Positions 15,409-27,800 of a DNA stretch of 64,000 nt are shown in pieces. Source of the stretch: a virus; IMG/VR virus record IMGVR_UViG_3300030107_002709, positions 62,001 to 126,000 of that record. One strand, given 5' to 3'. Position numbers and translations under genes: made by a program. A model generated the notes under the pieces. That model saw nothing but the letters and a program-made list of their open reading frames with translations. It searched no databases and had not been told where the DNA came from. Positions within the stretch are counted from its first letter, which is position 1. Each line of letters begins with the position of its first letter.

Positions 15409-18400
15409 TTATGCTTGTGATTCCTGCCATGTAATTCTAGCAGATATTGAGTAAGGGTTATTTAGTGAAACTCCAGAAGAGTCAACTATGTTTCCTACAA
15501 CTGTTAGAAGGTCAGGTCCATTTGGATAGATACCGTCACCACCTAATATTGAGTTACCCAACGCACTAATCTTCGATAGGTCGAAGTTAGTTGATGCAGT
15601 TTGACCAGATCCAGCACCAGATGCTCTGAACGATAGAATCGTTGAACCAGATGCTAATGTATCGGTAGAACTATGTCTAACCAATTGACATAGTGATGGG
15701 TTTTCAACATTCTCGAAGGTGTCTGTACTCAAGGAAGGATTCAGTCTTAGACTAATCTCTGTCTCGTGAGTAGTCAAGATACCAACAGAGTCAAGCTTAA
15801 GTTGCATTCGGTTGATAATCTCTCTTTCACCTAACGCTCCAGTAATCGAGGAGTCAACTGATGGAGCCAATCTAATTGAAATTAGAGGCATATCGGTTGG
15901 AATCAAGTTCTCGTTACCTGATGGAGCACCAACTGAGAAGGTAGTGCTGTTAGGAACAGCAGGGTTACCTAAGTTGGAGTTGATTTGTGAGTAGTAGTTT
16001 CTTGGGAAGTAATCAGAAGTACCTTCGACATACTTGATGTATACGTAGTAAGTAGATCCTGACTGATATGATCTAGTATCGATCACTCTACCATCAACGA
16101 AGTATCCATTAGCAACAGAACTTTCATAGATGTTAGTGTTAATCGTTAGAATAGAACCATAGGATCCATTATCAAATGGGATTCTGATAAAGTATCTTCT
16201 ATAGTACCAGTTAACTCTTTCTTCAACGATATTAGAGTTGTTATTTGACTGAGCAGCGTTAGCAGAACTGTTGGTATACTTATGAGTAATACCAGATGCA
16301 GTGAATAGATACGCTTCGTCATCCTGGAATGTACCATCCATGATAACTGATGTACCCCAGTGGAACAGAGTTCCAACGTAGTTAGGTTCATCACCATTCT
16401 CAATCTCGTAACGAGCAGGTAGGTTACCTGATCTAAAGTAAGATTCAGTTAGTAAGTTGTTATGCTTGAACTCATGGAAGTACTTAACATGTCCATGCTG
16501 ATCTTTAAATCCAAAGCGGATCTTACCAGCACCATACCAAGAGTAATCCATGTAGCACATCTGGATCTTAGAAGTATCCAAGATGTAAGCAGACTTACCA
16601 AGTCCATCTCCAGTGTCGATGTTCCAATCTGCTCTCGCAACCTTGGTATCAACTGTCTTCGTCATGATAACATCTTCATTAGATGTACCACGATATGATG
16701 GTTGAATTGTTATCTGAGTATTGTTAGAGACCTTAACGACCTTGTAACTCATACCACGAATAACAACCATGTCCTTCACAAGTAACTGTGATGTAAACTT
16801 AGTATCAGTACCAGTAACGATCTGTGAACCCTTAGTTACACTAACAGTTCCAGGAATCTGTTGTACTGAACTTCTACGGCAGCAGTTAATTGTTTGACCA
16901 TCCATCTCATAGAAGAATCCGTTCTGGTCGTCAAACATACCAGCACGTACCATACAGTCGCTCCATGATAGAACAGCTAGTGTTGGGAATCCAGCACCAA
17001 CGGTCTGTGAAGGAACTTTGTTTAGTAGATATGTGAATTTGAATTCGGTATTGACTGCTAATACATCAGTAGTTACGTTAAACTCTGGAGTATCACATTG
17101 AATAATCTTAATAGAAAGTTTTGGACTTAACTGGTGTGGTTTGGATGTTGTACATTCTGCAGTTAGAACTGGATCGAATGTAATTGTCTCACCACTAATT
17201 GTTGCAGTTAAAGGTGCATCAAGATCAACTGTTGTTCCATCAATAATCTTATTGATTCTGGTATCACCACCGATACCAGTACCAGTTACAGGCATGTTGG
17301 TTACAAGTACTGAAGTATCTGCAACAGTTAAGAATGTTGAATCTATTGTACCTGAACATGATTGAGTCTGTATGGAACCAGATTCAGCAAATGTTAAGTT
17401 AACAATTGGAATCTGTGGTGTGAAGTTAATAGCAAGTGAGGTCTGAATACCTTTACCTGACTGATAACGGAAATACTTACGAGTCTGTCTGGAGATTCTG
17501 GAGTTCGGAGACTTAGAAGTACCGATTTCCATACCACCGTCAAACGGTCTGTGTAAGTAGAATCCATCAGGTCTTACATAGATGTAAGAAGGAATCATGT
17601 AGTTAGTACCAGACTGAGTGAATGTCCAAGCAGAATCAACGATTAAGTTGTCATCATCAGTAATAGCAGTAATCATATGTCCTTCAATAACACCAGGTGA
17701 ACCACCTGTTGTATTAACGATCTTGATTGTATCACCAATCTTGAAGAATCTCTGGAAGGCAGCATTAGTACCTGTGACTCTTCTTGATCCAGCTGTAACA
17801 GCAACTGTACCTGTTCCTCCAACTTCACCAGATAGTGCAGCAGAGATCAACTGGTGGAATCCTGATGAGGTTCCTGTGATGTCTACAATGTTAGTTCCAG
17901 CAAGTGCGTCTGCTAGTGACTCACAAAGCTTGAAGTGAGCGTTATCAATAACAACCACATAGTAGTCCTTATTGTCGGTCAAACCAGAAATAGCACTATT
18001 ACCATTAGCATCGTAGATAACTCTAGTACCAGTAGCATAGTAGTGGTTGTTAATGTTGATCCAGTTGTCTGTAGTATCAACATCAGCACCAGAACCATCA
18101 AACTGTTTTATAGAAGGTGGAACTTTGAATGGAATTGAAACTTCAAGTTCTTTCTCAGAGATTGCCTTAACAGTAGTATAAGAACCATCAACAACACCGA
18201 AGTCAGCAGTTGTGTTCTCAAACTCTTGAATACCAGAACCAGTAGTACTGAAGTTGATAGTACTACCACCAACACTGTTCGCTAATACGAATCTGTCTCC
18301 ACTAATAGTTTTAATGTAGTAAGAGTTACCACTTGTTAATCCACCAATAGCACCAGAAGCACCTGTGTACTTAACAACTTCACCGTTAGAGAACTGGTTA

Positions 18401-21400
18401 GTTGCAATGTAAATGGAGTTCTTTAATGGGTTATCAAGAACAGCAGTTAGTCTCATTTGTCCAGTAACACCAGCCAATCTCATTGGGTTAGCACCTGTAC
18501 TTGACTTGATTCTAAATCTGTTATTATCGATTCTATCAATGTACCATGTACCACTAGCAGTATTAGTTCTATTACCATACCAGTCATAGTAGTAATGAAC
18601 TTCACCCCCAGCTGGGAATGACATTGTAGTGGATTGGTTATTTGTGAATCCGTGGTTTGCATAGTAGAAACTATCATTGGTTGATGTGTTTCTCTTAATG
18701 TGCATCCAGAACATATTGGTTCCACCATCTTCACCAATACCTCTAAAGTAATGGTTCAGTGTGCTGTAACGATATGCTTGAACGTACCACCAATAGTACC
18801 CATTACCACGTAATCTCATGTACTGTCCACCAGACCATCCTTCAGTATAGAAGCTTGATGTCCAGTAACTCTTACTACCACCATTTCCATAGTGACCACC
18901 AATGGTATAACCATAACTAGTTCCACCATTGTTATGGGTATTAACACCATAGTTGTAATCGTCAGTAATGAAGTCGTAACCACCTTGCCAACGCTCACTG
19001 CTACTCAATGGTAGACCTTGTAGGTGATATCCGTAGGTTCTCCAATAAGTACCGAAAGAATATCTCCATGCATAGTTCCAATAGTACCACTGTGAACCAT
19101 ATCCACCACGCTCTGGCCTGTTAGTAGAGAAGAACGCTGTCATCTCATAATTCTGACCACCTAGTCCATAACTACCATCAATTGTCTGGAAGTCATGTCC
19201 TGAATAGGTTCCACCCCAGTTCCAATAGTAAGTATAGTAACGTGTATTCCACTGTGCATAACTCTTATATTCTCTGTAACAGCAATAGCATAATCCAAGC
19301 TTGTGCTTACCATATGACCAGTTACCATCCCATGTTCCACTATAAGAATTACTTAAGTCAACACGACCATAGTTTAATCTCTGAGAATGATGTAATGCTA
19401 TGGTTGTATCATTAATTCTCTCGATGAAGTATACCTGCATCCTACGGGTAGAACCGAGTGGACGTGCACCTGGGGGTGGATAATAAAGCATCGCATATCC
19501 GTTTGAGAGTCTATGGTTGCTATCAAATGTAATCGTATCATTTGCATAATCTACTTGTGACTCATCAAATGCTAGAGTATATGTTGACTCATAGTTGTAT
19601 GGATTTATCTGTGTAGAATCTACATCTCTATTAACTGTAGCTTGTTGAACAGTATCAACGTATGGTTGACCATCAGGAGCAGTAGCAGTAGGATCCTGAA
19701 CCTCAAGTATCTTAGGAGATACAGTGTTAATGAAGTAGAAGTTTGTGTTATCAGCAAATCCGTGCTCAGAAACTGTGGTTAGATAAACCTTAGAGTTTGT
19801 TGTAGGAGCAAGCATTGCTATTCCAGAATTAACTCCAGCAATAACAGCACCAGTTGCTGTACCACCACTGTGTACGTGAACAGAAGTATCTGTAACAGGA
19901 CCTTGACCACCGTTAACATTAACTGTAATTGTTGTTGCAGTTACAGACTCAATCATTACTGACTGGTTGTAAACATAGTCAGCACCATTAGCGGTAGCAG
20001 CACCAGAAGCACGAGGATATGACTTAACAGTTGAGTTTCCGTCTCCGTTATAATCACAAGTTAATTTAATAGATTCAGTCTTAAACTTAATATACTGACC
20101 AACTAGTAAACTATGTGCACCAATGGTACAAACCATCTCACCTGAGATTGGGTTATATGATACGTCAGTAACATCAATGTTTGATATAGATGAACCTGCG
20201 TTACCAGACATATTAGCGTGGTTAGCACAGTAGTAATAAAGGTTCTCAGGAGTAGAGTTGTTAACGTAGATTCTTGTATATGCACCAGCTTGTCCAGGAG
20301 TTCCATGCTCATAAACATATGTGGTATAAGCAGAACCACCACCGTGAGTACCATCAGCAGTTGTGGAGAATCTTAGTTGGTGTGATGCTACAGTAACATC
20401 GGACAAGTCAAAAGTATAGATACCCTTTCTTGTCATTGGAATAGCTGGATATAATTCACCAACCCCATCACCTGTAATATCAATAAGATATTTGTTACCC
20501 TCTGCATTAACTCCACTACTTGCAATTTCAAGTGTTGCTGTGGAATCAATACCAGTACCAATAATTAATTCTGCATCTTGGAATACACCAGTAACATTAC
20601 CAAGGAAGAAATCATTTCCTTCTCTACGAAGAATAGTACCACTAGCAGATCCTGTTTGACCTGTAACTACAGTACCAACAATCCATTCAGATGGAGGAGC
20701 AGTTGTAACTGTTAGTTTCGTGATTGCCTGAACAGTAACCTTGTAGTTGTAAAGGTCAGACACAATACCAATTGATTGGTCTAGACTGATCTGAGAACCT
20801 TGGAAGAACTTACCTGGAATAATAGAAGTATAAACACCCTCTAGTTGTCTAGTTGCTGGTTGAGCTGATCTTGCCTTGTAGGTAAAGGTTGTAGATGTAG
20901 GTACAGCCTGAATAATATATGTACCTTCTGCAGTAACAGATGCAAGACCTGTAACTGTGATAGGAACACCACTCGTGAGGTTGTGATCGAAACTTGTGGT
21001 AACTGTAATAAGCTCGTTACCTTTAACAGCCGCTACTGAAGATATAAAGGGGATTGTAGTATCTGAAGTAGATGCGAAGAACGATGGAATATTATTAATA
21101 GTCTGAATCGTTTCCCACTTAGAAGCTTGTGGTCCGTACTCAAAGTCGGTGTCAACCAAGTTTTCTGGATTTGATACTCTTAACTTTGATACAGCATCAA
21201 CAAATGTCTCAGACGGTTCAAACTTAACAGAATCTTCTTCCTCAAGAATTTGAAGTGTGTCTGTATCAGACATTCCTGTTGTATCATACAGCAATGTTAT
21301 TGTTGTATGATCGGATGCTGAGTCATAGCTAAACGTACCAGTTTTGGTAGTGTCAGCAAAGTTATAGATAATTTGGTTATCCGTTGTGTTAGTTATCAAC

Positions 21401-21489
21401 AACATTCTTCGCTGGTGCTTATTACCATGCAAAGTAACTGTTCTTGCTGATGCGTCAAACTGATAATCAAAGAGCAAGGTTTTTGCCAT
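15409..21489 (-). CDS. Large virion structural or fiber-like protein with Tyr/Trp-rich core
   Basis: A 2026-aa protein. The N-terminus (MAKTLLFDYQFDASARTVTL, with a later KFEPSETFVDAVSKLRVS) is a conserved start of cyanophage virion structural proteins. The rest is repetitive beta-rich sequence with many TGSGI-like turns and phrases such as GNSYYIKTISGDRFVLAN. Residues about 720-1000 are strikingly rich in Tyr, Trp, Gly and Ser and include CYCCYREY. It is probably a distal tail or capsid-attached fiber or adhesin; which is not decidable from sequence. Good ribosome-binding site (AGGGGAT). Confidence 0.75.
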   Translation of the reverse strand: MAKTLLFDYQFDASARTVTLHGNKHQRRMLLITNTTDNQIIYNFADTTKTGTFSYDSASDHTTITLLYDTTGMSDTDTLQILEEEDSVKFEPSETFVDAVSKLRVSNPENLVDTDFEYGPQASKWETIQTINNIPSFFASTSDTTIPFISSVAAVKGNELITVTTSFDHNLTSGVPITVTGLASVTAEGTYIIQAVPTSTTFTYKARSAQPATRQLEGVYTSIIPGKFFQGSQISLDQSIGIVSDLYNYKVTVQAITKLTVTTAPPSEWIVGTVVTGQTGSASGTILRREGNDFFLGNVTGVFQDAELIIGTGIDSTATLEIASSGVNAEGNKYLIDITGDGVGELYPAIPMTRKGIYTFDLSDVTVASHQLRFSTTADGTHGGGSAYTTYVYEHGTPGQAGAYTRIYVNNSTPENLYYYCANHANMSGNAGSSISNIDVTDVSYNPISGEMVCTIGAHSLLVGQYIKFKTESIKLTCDYNGDGNSTVKSYPRASGAATANGADYVYNQSVMIESVTATTITVNVNGGQGPVTDTSVHVHSGGTATGAVIAGVNSGIAMLAPTTNSKVYLTTVSEHGFADNTNFYFINTVSPKILEVQDPTATAPDGQPYVDTVQQATVNRDVDSTQINPYNYESTYTLAFDESQVDYANDTITFDSNHRLSNGYAMLYYPPPGARPLGSTRRMQVYFIERINDTTIALHHSQRLNYGRVDLSNSYSGTWDGNWSYGKHKLGLCYCCYREYKSYAQWNTRYYTYYWNWGGTYSGHDFQTIDGSYGLGGQNYEMTAFFSTNRPERGGYGSQWYYWNYAWRYSFGTYWRTYGYHLQGLPLSSSERWQGGYDFITDDYNYGVNTHNNGGTSYGYTIGGHYGNGGSKSYWTSSFYTEGWSGGQYMRLRGNGYYWWYVQAYRYSTLNHYFRGIGEDGGTNMFWMHIKRNTSTNDSFYYANHGFTNNQSTTMSFPAGGEVHYYYDWYGNRTNTASGTWYIDRIDNNRFRIKSSTGANPMRLAGVTGQMRLTAVLDNPLKNSIYIATNQFSNGEVVKYTGASGAIGGLTSGNSYYIKTISGDRFVLANSVGGSTINFSTTGSGIQEFENTTADFGVVDGSYTTVKAISEKELEVSIPFKVPPSIKQFDGSGADVDTTDNWININNHYYATGTRVIYDANGNSAISGLTDNKDYYVVVIDNAHFKLCESLADALAGTNIVDITGTSSGFHQLISAALSGEVGGTGTVAVTAGSRRVTGTNAAFQRFFKIGDTIKIVNTTGGSPGVIEGHMITAITDDDNLIVDSAWTFTQSGTNYMIPSYIYVRPDGFYLHRPFDGGMEIGTSKSPNSRISRQTRKYFRYQSGKGIQTSLAINFTPQIPIVNLTFAESGSIQTQSCSGTIDSTFLTVADTSVLVTNMPVTGTGIGGDTRINKIIDGTTVDLDAPLTATISGETITFDPVLTAECTTSKPHQLSPKLSIKIIQCDTPEFNVTTDVLAVNTEFKFTYLLNKVPSQTVGAGFPTLAVLSWSDCMVRAGMFDDQNGFFYEMDGQTINCCRRSSVQQIPGTVSVTKGSQIVTGTDTKFTSQLLVKDMVVIRGMSYKVVKVSNNTQITIQPSYRGTSNEDVIMTKTVDTKVARADWNIDTGDGLGKSAYILDTSKIQMCYMDYSWYGAGKIRFGFKDQHGHVKYFHEFKHNNLLTESYFRSGNLPARYEIENGDEPNYVGTLFHWGTSVIMDGTFQDDEAYLFTASGITHKYTNSSANAAQSNNNSNIVEERVNWYYRRYFIRIPFDNGSYGSILTINTNIYESSVANGYFVDGRVIDTRSYQSGSTYYVYIKYVEGTSDYFPRNYYSQINSNLGNPAVPNSTTFSVGAPSGNENLIPTDMPLISIRLAPSVDSSITGALGEREIINRMQLKLDSVGILTTHETEISLRLNPSLSTDTFENVENPSLCQLVRHSSTDTLASGSTILSFRASGAGSGQTASTNFDLSKISALGNSILGGDGIYPNGPDLLTVVGNIVDSSGVSLNNPYSISARITWQESQA

Positions 21490-21580
21490 TTTCTTTTAAT
21501 CCCCTTTAAATGTTTATGAGTGGTTATTTCAATTCAGTGCAGATCATTTTATATGAAATCTAATGTTGATGGTTTTTGGT

Positions 21581-21790
21581 TTACCAACCAAGGGCGGCCA
21601 TCATGCCCATACTTGTTGTTACTTCTGCAGTAACATCGTCTCTTCGAGCAAATTCTATGCCCCCAGGAGTTGCTCCGTCATGGAGAACAAGGGTCATTTT
21701 CGTAGTATCTACGGTCAATTCTCCAAGAGCTCCAGTAAATGTTGACTGTTGTACTGTAGTACCTCGTCTCAACTGTACCTGCTTAGTCAT
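21581..21790 (-). CDS. Mtd N-terminal-domain-like small tail protein
   Basis: A 69-aa protein whose pattern (VQLRRGTTVQQSTFTGALGE, then LTVDTTKMTLVLHDGATPGG) matches the short N-terminal domain that starts many phage fiber and tropism-determinant proteins, including Bordetella phage Mtd. Normally this domain anchors a longer receptor-binding protein; here it stands alone, followed only by a short MGMMAALGW end. It has its own perfect late promoter and lies between two giant putative fiber genes, so it may be an adaptor or a remnant. Confidence 0.78.
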   Translation of the reverse strand: MTKQVQLRRGTTVQQSTFTGALGELTVDTTKMTLVLHDGATPGGIEFARRDDVTAEVTTSMGMMAALGW

Positions 21791-21817
21791 AGCTATCCCT
21801 CGAATTTATGCTTCTTT

Positions 21818-21825
21818 TATTTATA
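21818..21825 (-). promoter_or_regulatory. T4-type late promoter (TATAAATA)
   Basis: Perfect TATAAATA on the minus strand in the gap after the 3454-aa gene, 28 bases before the Mtd-N-like gene. It could also serve the 2026-aa gene beyond. Confidence 0.8.
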
Positions 21826-21841
21826 GAAGTAAAATCTTCAG

Positions 21842-24800
21842 TTATATTATCGTTGCGAACATAAATGGTGGCTCGAATGTTCTGAGCTCATTGAGAGACT
21901 CTCCACTGAGAGTAATTGTTCCCTCCCCAATGTATGCAGATCTGACGAATTTATCATCTGCACTACCACCAATTGTTGTAAGAAGAATGTTTTCGTAGTC
22001 AACAGTAGCAGATTCAACTCCTCCACTGAAGGCGAATAATGTTCCGTAAGGTGCAGTGTATCCGAAGCTACGTTTGATGTTGGTAACTTCACCAGATACA
22101 GTGTATTGTGCAGTATCTTCTGGAGGATTGTGTGTAAGCTTAATATTGGTAACTGCTCCACCAATATCACTGAAGGAACCAGATCCGACATATCCCTTAC
22201 GTACAAAGGCTTCTGCACCATGACCAAAGATATCATATAGAGTTGTATCTTCGTAATCAACAGTTGCAGATTCAGCAGCTCCAGATGCAGTGAATAGAGA
22301 TCCAGATCCAACATGTGATCTTGCACGTGCATCATCAGAATCACCACTAATGGTTGCAGTACCAGATCCATGATAATGATCTGTCTGTCTCTCATCAAGA
22401 TTACCAGCAACATATATTGAACCAGAACCAATATTGTTAGGTGTGAATATAGTTCTAGCTTCACCACTGAAGGTAACAGTACCAGATCCAGAAAGAATAA
22501 CTGTTCTTGCTTCAGAACCATTACCTGCAACTGTGTAAAGTAGAGTATCTTCTGGAGGATTTGTGGTAATTGATTCTGCGGAACCACTTGCTGTGAATAG
22601 GGATCCAGATCCAGTCCAATGTTTCGTAATCTGAATATCTGTAACCTGACCAGATATTGTTGCTGTACCAGAACCAATCCAACTTGGGATCCATCTGATA
22701 GATGCTTCTCCAGTGAAGGTAGCAGTACCAGTACCGATTTCTGGAGCTGGTGTAAAGCTTTCTGCTTTCGTACCAGAAATGGTAATAGAACCAGATCCGA
22801 TAAATGGTCTTGTTCTGGATGGTGCACCATCGCCACTGATTGTAAATATTCCAGTGCTGATCTCGCTTGTGGAGATAGATTCTGCTGCACCAAGAGCTGT
22901 AAATAGAGATCCAGATCCTGTCTCTGCAAATGTTCTCTGAACATCGGAGACTGCACCAGATACAGTTGCAGATCCAGAACCAACCCAGTTCTCTGTATGC
23001 TTCTCTGTACCAGCACCTGTCCAAGTATAGAGAACTGTATTCTCTGGAGGATTTGTAGTTGTAGATTCTGCAGAACCACCAGCAGTAAATAGTGATCCAG
23101 ATCCAACCCAATCGTCTGTCTGACTTTCGAGTGCTGATCCAGATATAGTAATAGAACCAGATCCAGACTCTGCAAATGTTCTTTGAATATCCGAAACTGC
23201 ACCAGAGAATGTTGTGGATCCAGAACCGACCCATCTCTCTGTATGTTTCTCGATACCAGCACCAACATATGTGTATAGTACTGTGCTTTCTGGAGGATTT
23301 GTTCCGATAGATTCGGATGCTCCACTTGCTGTCCAAAGAGATCCAGAACCAACTTCTGATACTGTACTTCTTTGTGATCCAGAACCACTGATTTCGTATA
23401 GACCAATACCATCGATATTTGCAGAGAAACTTTCTGCAGCACCACCAACTGAGAAGAGTGAACCAGATGCAGTCCAGTGCTTCGTGATAAGTGGTTCTGG
23501 GATTTCTCCAGATGTGAAGTAAGAACCTTGACCAACCCAAGAAGGTGACCATTGATTCTCACTAATACCAGACCAAACAAATAGTGCAATATCCTCTGGA
23601 GGATTAGTACCAACTGCCTCTGCTGCACCACCAGCAGTAAAGACATTACCAGAACCAGTGAGGATGTAACGAACCTTGAATGTACATGCACCACCAACTG
23701 TGTAAGTACCACTACCAGTGATATGTGGAATGTAACGGGTACTAGCAGTTCCTGATAGAGTAACAGATCCAGATCCAATCTCTCGGTATACTGCTTTCTC
23801 AATTCTAGTACCACCAATCTGATGAAGAGAAGTACTCTCAGGTGGATTTGTTGTAACAGATTCAGCAGCACCAGAACCAGTAAATAATGTACCAGAACCA
23901 AAGTACCTAACACGGTAGATGAGATCTGCTTCACCAGTGATAGTTGCAGTACCAGATCCTTCAAATGCACCAGTGTAATTCTCAGAACCAGCACCAGATA
24001 GAGTGATAGATCCAGATCCAACTTCTGTTGCTGGAGTAAAGCTTTCTGCCTTAGTACCACCAACTGCGAATAGTGCAGTATCTTCTGGAGGATTGGTGGT
24101 TGTAGATTCAGCAGCACCACTAGATGTGTATAGTGAACCAGCACCAATATGTCTGAGAGAGAAGGTGTAATGTGTAGAACCAACAATAGTGAAGAGATAT
24201 GTTGACTCATAATCAACAGTTGCACTCTCTGCGGCTCCACTAGTAGTAAAGAGACTACCAGATCCAATCTCAGGTGCTGGAGTAAAGCTTTCTGCCTTAG
24301 TACCAGATATAGTAATAGAACCAGATCCAATGTAAGGTGCTTTAGCAATGCTAACATTAGCTTCACCAGATACAGTTGCAGATCCAGAACCAATATATCT
24401 CTCTGTATGTTTCTCAATACCAGAACCACTGTAAGTCCAAAGACCAATTCCACCTTCAAGAACAGCAACCATTTCAACTGCTCCACCAGCAGTGAATAGT
24501 GAACCAGAACCATCAAAGTTAGCAAAGGACTTACTCTCTGCACCTGTACCAGATAAGGTAACAGTACCAGAACCAATCTCAGCATCTGTCTGCCTTTCAA
24601 CTGCAGCACCAGATAGAGTGATAGATCCAGATCCAGACTCAGCAAATGTCTGACGTTCTGATATTCTAGTACCAGCAACTGTGTAGAGTAATGTATCCTC
24701 TGGTGGGTTAGTTGTGGTAGACTCAGCTGCACCTCCAGCACTGAATAGAGATCCAGACTGTACAAATCCGTGACCCCAAGTGAATGCATATGTGTTACCA

Positions 24801-27800
24801 ACAAACTGAGGTGCAGTGTAAATGTATGCAGTACCTTCACCAGTTAGAGCTGTTGTAGGTCTTTCTATTCCTTCACCAGAAACTAGATATGTACCACCCT
24901 CACATCCTTCTCTCCAGACGAATGGAGTATTTGCAACACCACCAATTGTGTAAGTACCAGATGCAGCGAGACCAGGATGTGCAAGTGTGTTGTTGGAACC
25001 GTAGTCTTCTTCACCACCCCATTTAACACCAAGGTCACCGTAATCAGCAAATACTGTTGTAGCATCAACGATGTTACCTTCGTCATCAACAACAAGTACA
25101 GATGGTAATGTATCGCTATAATGCCATGTTCTAGATTCAGCAGCACCACCAAGAGAATTGATGTTACCAGATCCATAGTACTGCCAACTAAAGCTGTAGG
25201 TGTTACCAATAAACTGAGGTGCAGTGAAGATATCATATAGAGTTGTATCTTCGTAATCGTATGCAACAACCTCTGCTGCACCACCAGTAGCAAATAGTGA
25301 TCCAGAAGCAATGTGTCCAAATGTTCTAGCAACACCAACGGTATCACTTATTAGACCAAGATGATAAGTTCCAGAAGCAGATACAGTATCACTAGATCTC
25401 CATAGTTGACTTCCTAGACCAATCCAAATAGATCCATAATCATATTCACCACCATCTTGAGGTGGATGAACTGTACCTTGATCATCAAACGTAGTAGCAC
25501 TATCTGTTATTGAACCATTATCATCCTGATATGTTATAGCGGTGAGATTGATATCATAGTTGTAAGTTCTAGACTCAGCACCACCAACAACAGTAAAGAT
25601 AGAACCAGTTCCAACCTCACTGAATGTCCTTGCAATAGAATGAGTACCACTTAGATCACCAAGTGATGTGTCCTCTCCAAATTCTGTCGTGGTAAAGGAT
25701 TCTGCAGCACCAAGAGCAGTGAATAATGAACCTTCACCAAAGTGTGCATATGCTGGTTTGTAGATCTCGAATACTTCACCACCGAAGGTAAGAGTTCCAT
25801 TTGCAGCAGCACCATTAGTAGCACCCAACCATACCTGACCATGATCCTCGGTGTCGTCACCAACATATCCAAAGTCACCATGATCATCAATTGTTGTAAC
25901 AGTATCAGATATGAAACCATTATCCTCAGTACTAAATGCCTGACTTGCAGATTCGTTATAAGCATATGCTCTAGCTTCAACACATCCACCAACACTGAAT
26001 AATCCACCTGTACCTGGAGGTGCATTCCATACAAAGCTGTATGTGTTACCAATAAACTGTGGAGCAGTAAAGATATCATATAGACAGGTATCATTCTCAG
26101 GTGAGTATGTTGAAGATTCAGCAGCTCCAGATGCAGTGAATAGTGATCCAGAACCAGTAAAGTTACCAAAGGTGAATGCAGTAGATACAGAACCATCAAC
26201 AACGTAAGTACCTGTTACTGGTATTGCATCAGCACTGTAAAGTACAGATCCGTAATCATATTCACCACCAGACTGAATAGTATCAACACTACCCTGATCA
26301 TCTGACGTTACTACACTGTCTACTACTAGACCATGATCAGTTGATGTGAATACAACGATAGCATTCTGATCATAATCATATGTCCTACACTCGGCAGCAC
26401 CACCAGCTCTGAATATTGATCCAGATCCAATCTCAACAACAGTACTTGATTGTGAACCAGCACCGCCAAGATCTCCAAGTGATGTATCCTCACCAAACTC
26501 AGTAGTAGATACACATTCACCAGCACCACCTGTAGAGAATAGAGATCCAACACCAGTGTATAGACCCTTACTAAATGACTGAGTAACAGCACCACTATAT
26601 GTGTAAGTACCAGCAGTAGCATCAACTGCCTGACTGTAGATTATAGATTCGTAATCTTCTTCACCATCACTGGTAGGATCAGATACAGATCCATAATTAA
26701 TAACATCATTAATTGGATGTGTTGCATCAGTTACTAATCCATAATCAGCACTAGAGAAGGATACACTAGCAGAGTCATTGTAATCATAAGTTCTAGCTTC
26801 TACACATCCACCAATACCAAATAATCCACCCTCAACAAACGGTGCGTTCCAACAGAACCTATAGGTGTTACCAATAAACTGAGGTGCAGTAAAGATATCG
26901 TATAGTACAGTATCCTCAGTAGGTTGATAAACAGCAGACTCAGAAGCACCACCAATAGTAAAGATAGAACCACTACCTTCATGTGCGTAAGATGGTTCAT
27001 ACTTAATATCACCAGATTCTTCTTGTGTCTTCTCATCCCCTACTTGTGGGAACGTACCATATGGTTCAGTTAGATAATCTGGGTTGAGTGCATCAATTTC
27101 TTCCTGAGTCCATCTTGCTCTTGTTAGACTTAGAGTATATGTTCCAGAGTTGGATACAACATCAGATGTGTAAATTACAAATCCGTAATCTTCTGTATCT
27201 TCATCGAATAATCCAAAGTCACCATAACTTATTACATCATTAGTTGGATGTGTTAGATCTGTTACTGCACCCCAATCAATAGTACTGAATGGAATAACTG
27301 GACCAGGAGCATAGTTCCATGTAACACACTCAGCAGCATCAACTATACTGAATAATCCACCTGTACCTGGAGGTGCATTCCATACGAAGCTATAGGTGTT
27401 ACCAATGTATGCAGGTGCTGTAAAGATATCAAAGAGACCTGTTGACTCCCAATCAACAGTTGCAGATTCAGCAGAACCACCAGCAGTGAATAGGGATCCA
27501 GAATCTGATACAAAGTTCCAGCAGAAGCTGTAAGTATTGTTAATAAACTGAGGTGCAGTAGTGAGAGTTACTAATCCAGTTACAGGATATACAGTCTCAG
27601 TGTAAATTATTGAACCGTGATCATCCTCACCTTCTTGAATATCAGCAACACCACCCTGATCAATATTGGTAGTAGCAGCATCTGTTATTAATCCATAATC
27701 ATCACTTCCAACTGTGACGATAGAAGATTCGTTATAATCGAATGTTACAGACTCAGCAGCACCAAGAGCAGTAAATAGTGATCCAGATCCAACCCAATCC

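Noticed and set aside
22521-23552. A 343-aa Trp/Tyr/Ser/Arg-rich open frame in the repeat gene
   Set aside because: Out-of-frame reading of the same repeats; composition is unlike a real protein.
21847-24840. A 997-aa open frame overlapping the giant repeat gene on the same strand
   Set aside because: It is Leu/Val/His-rich low-complexity sequence produced by reading the repeats in another frame. No start context or domain.
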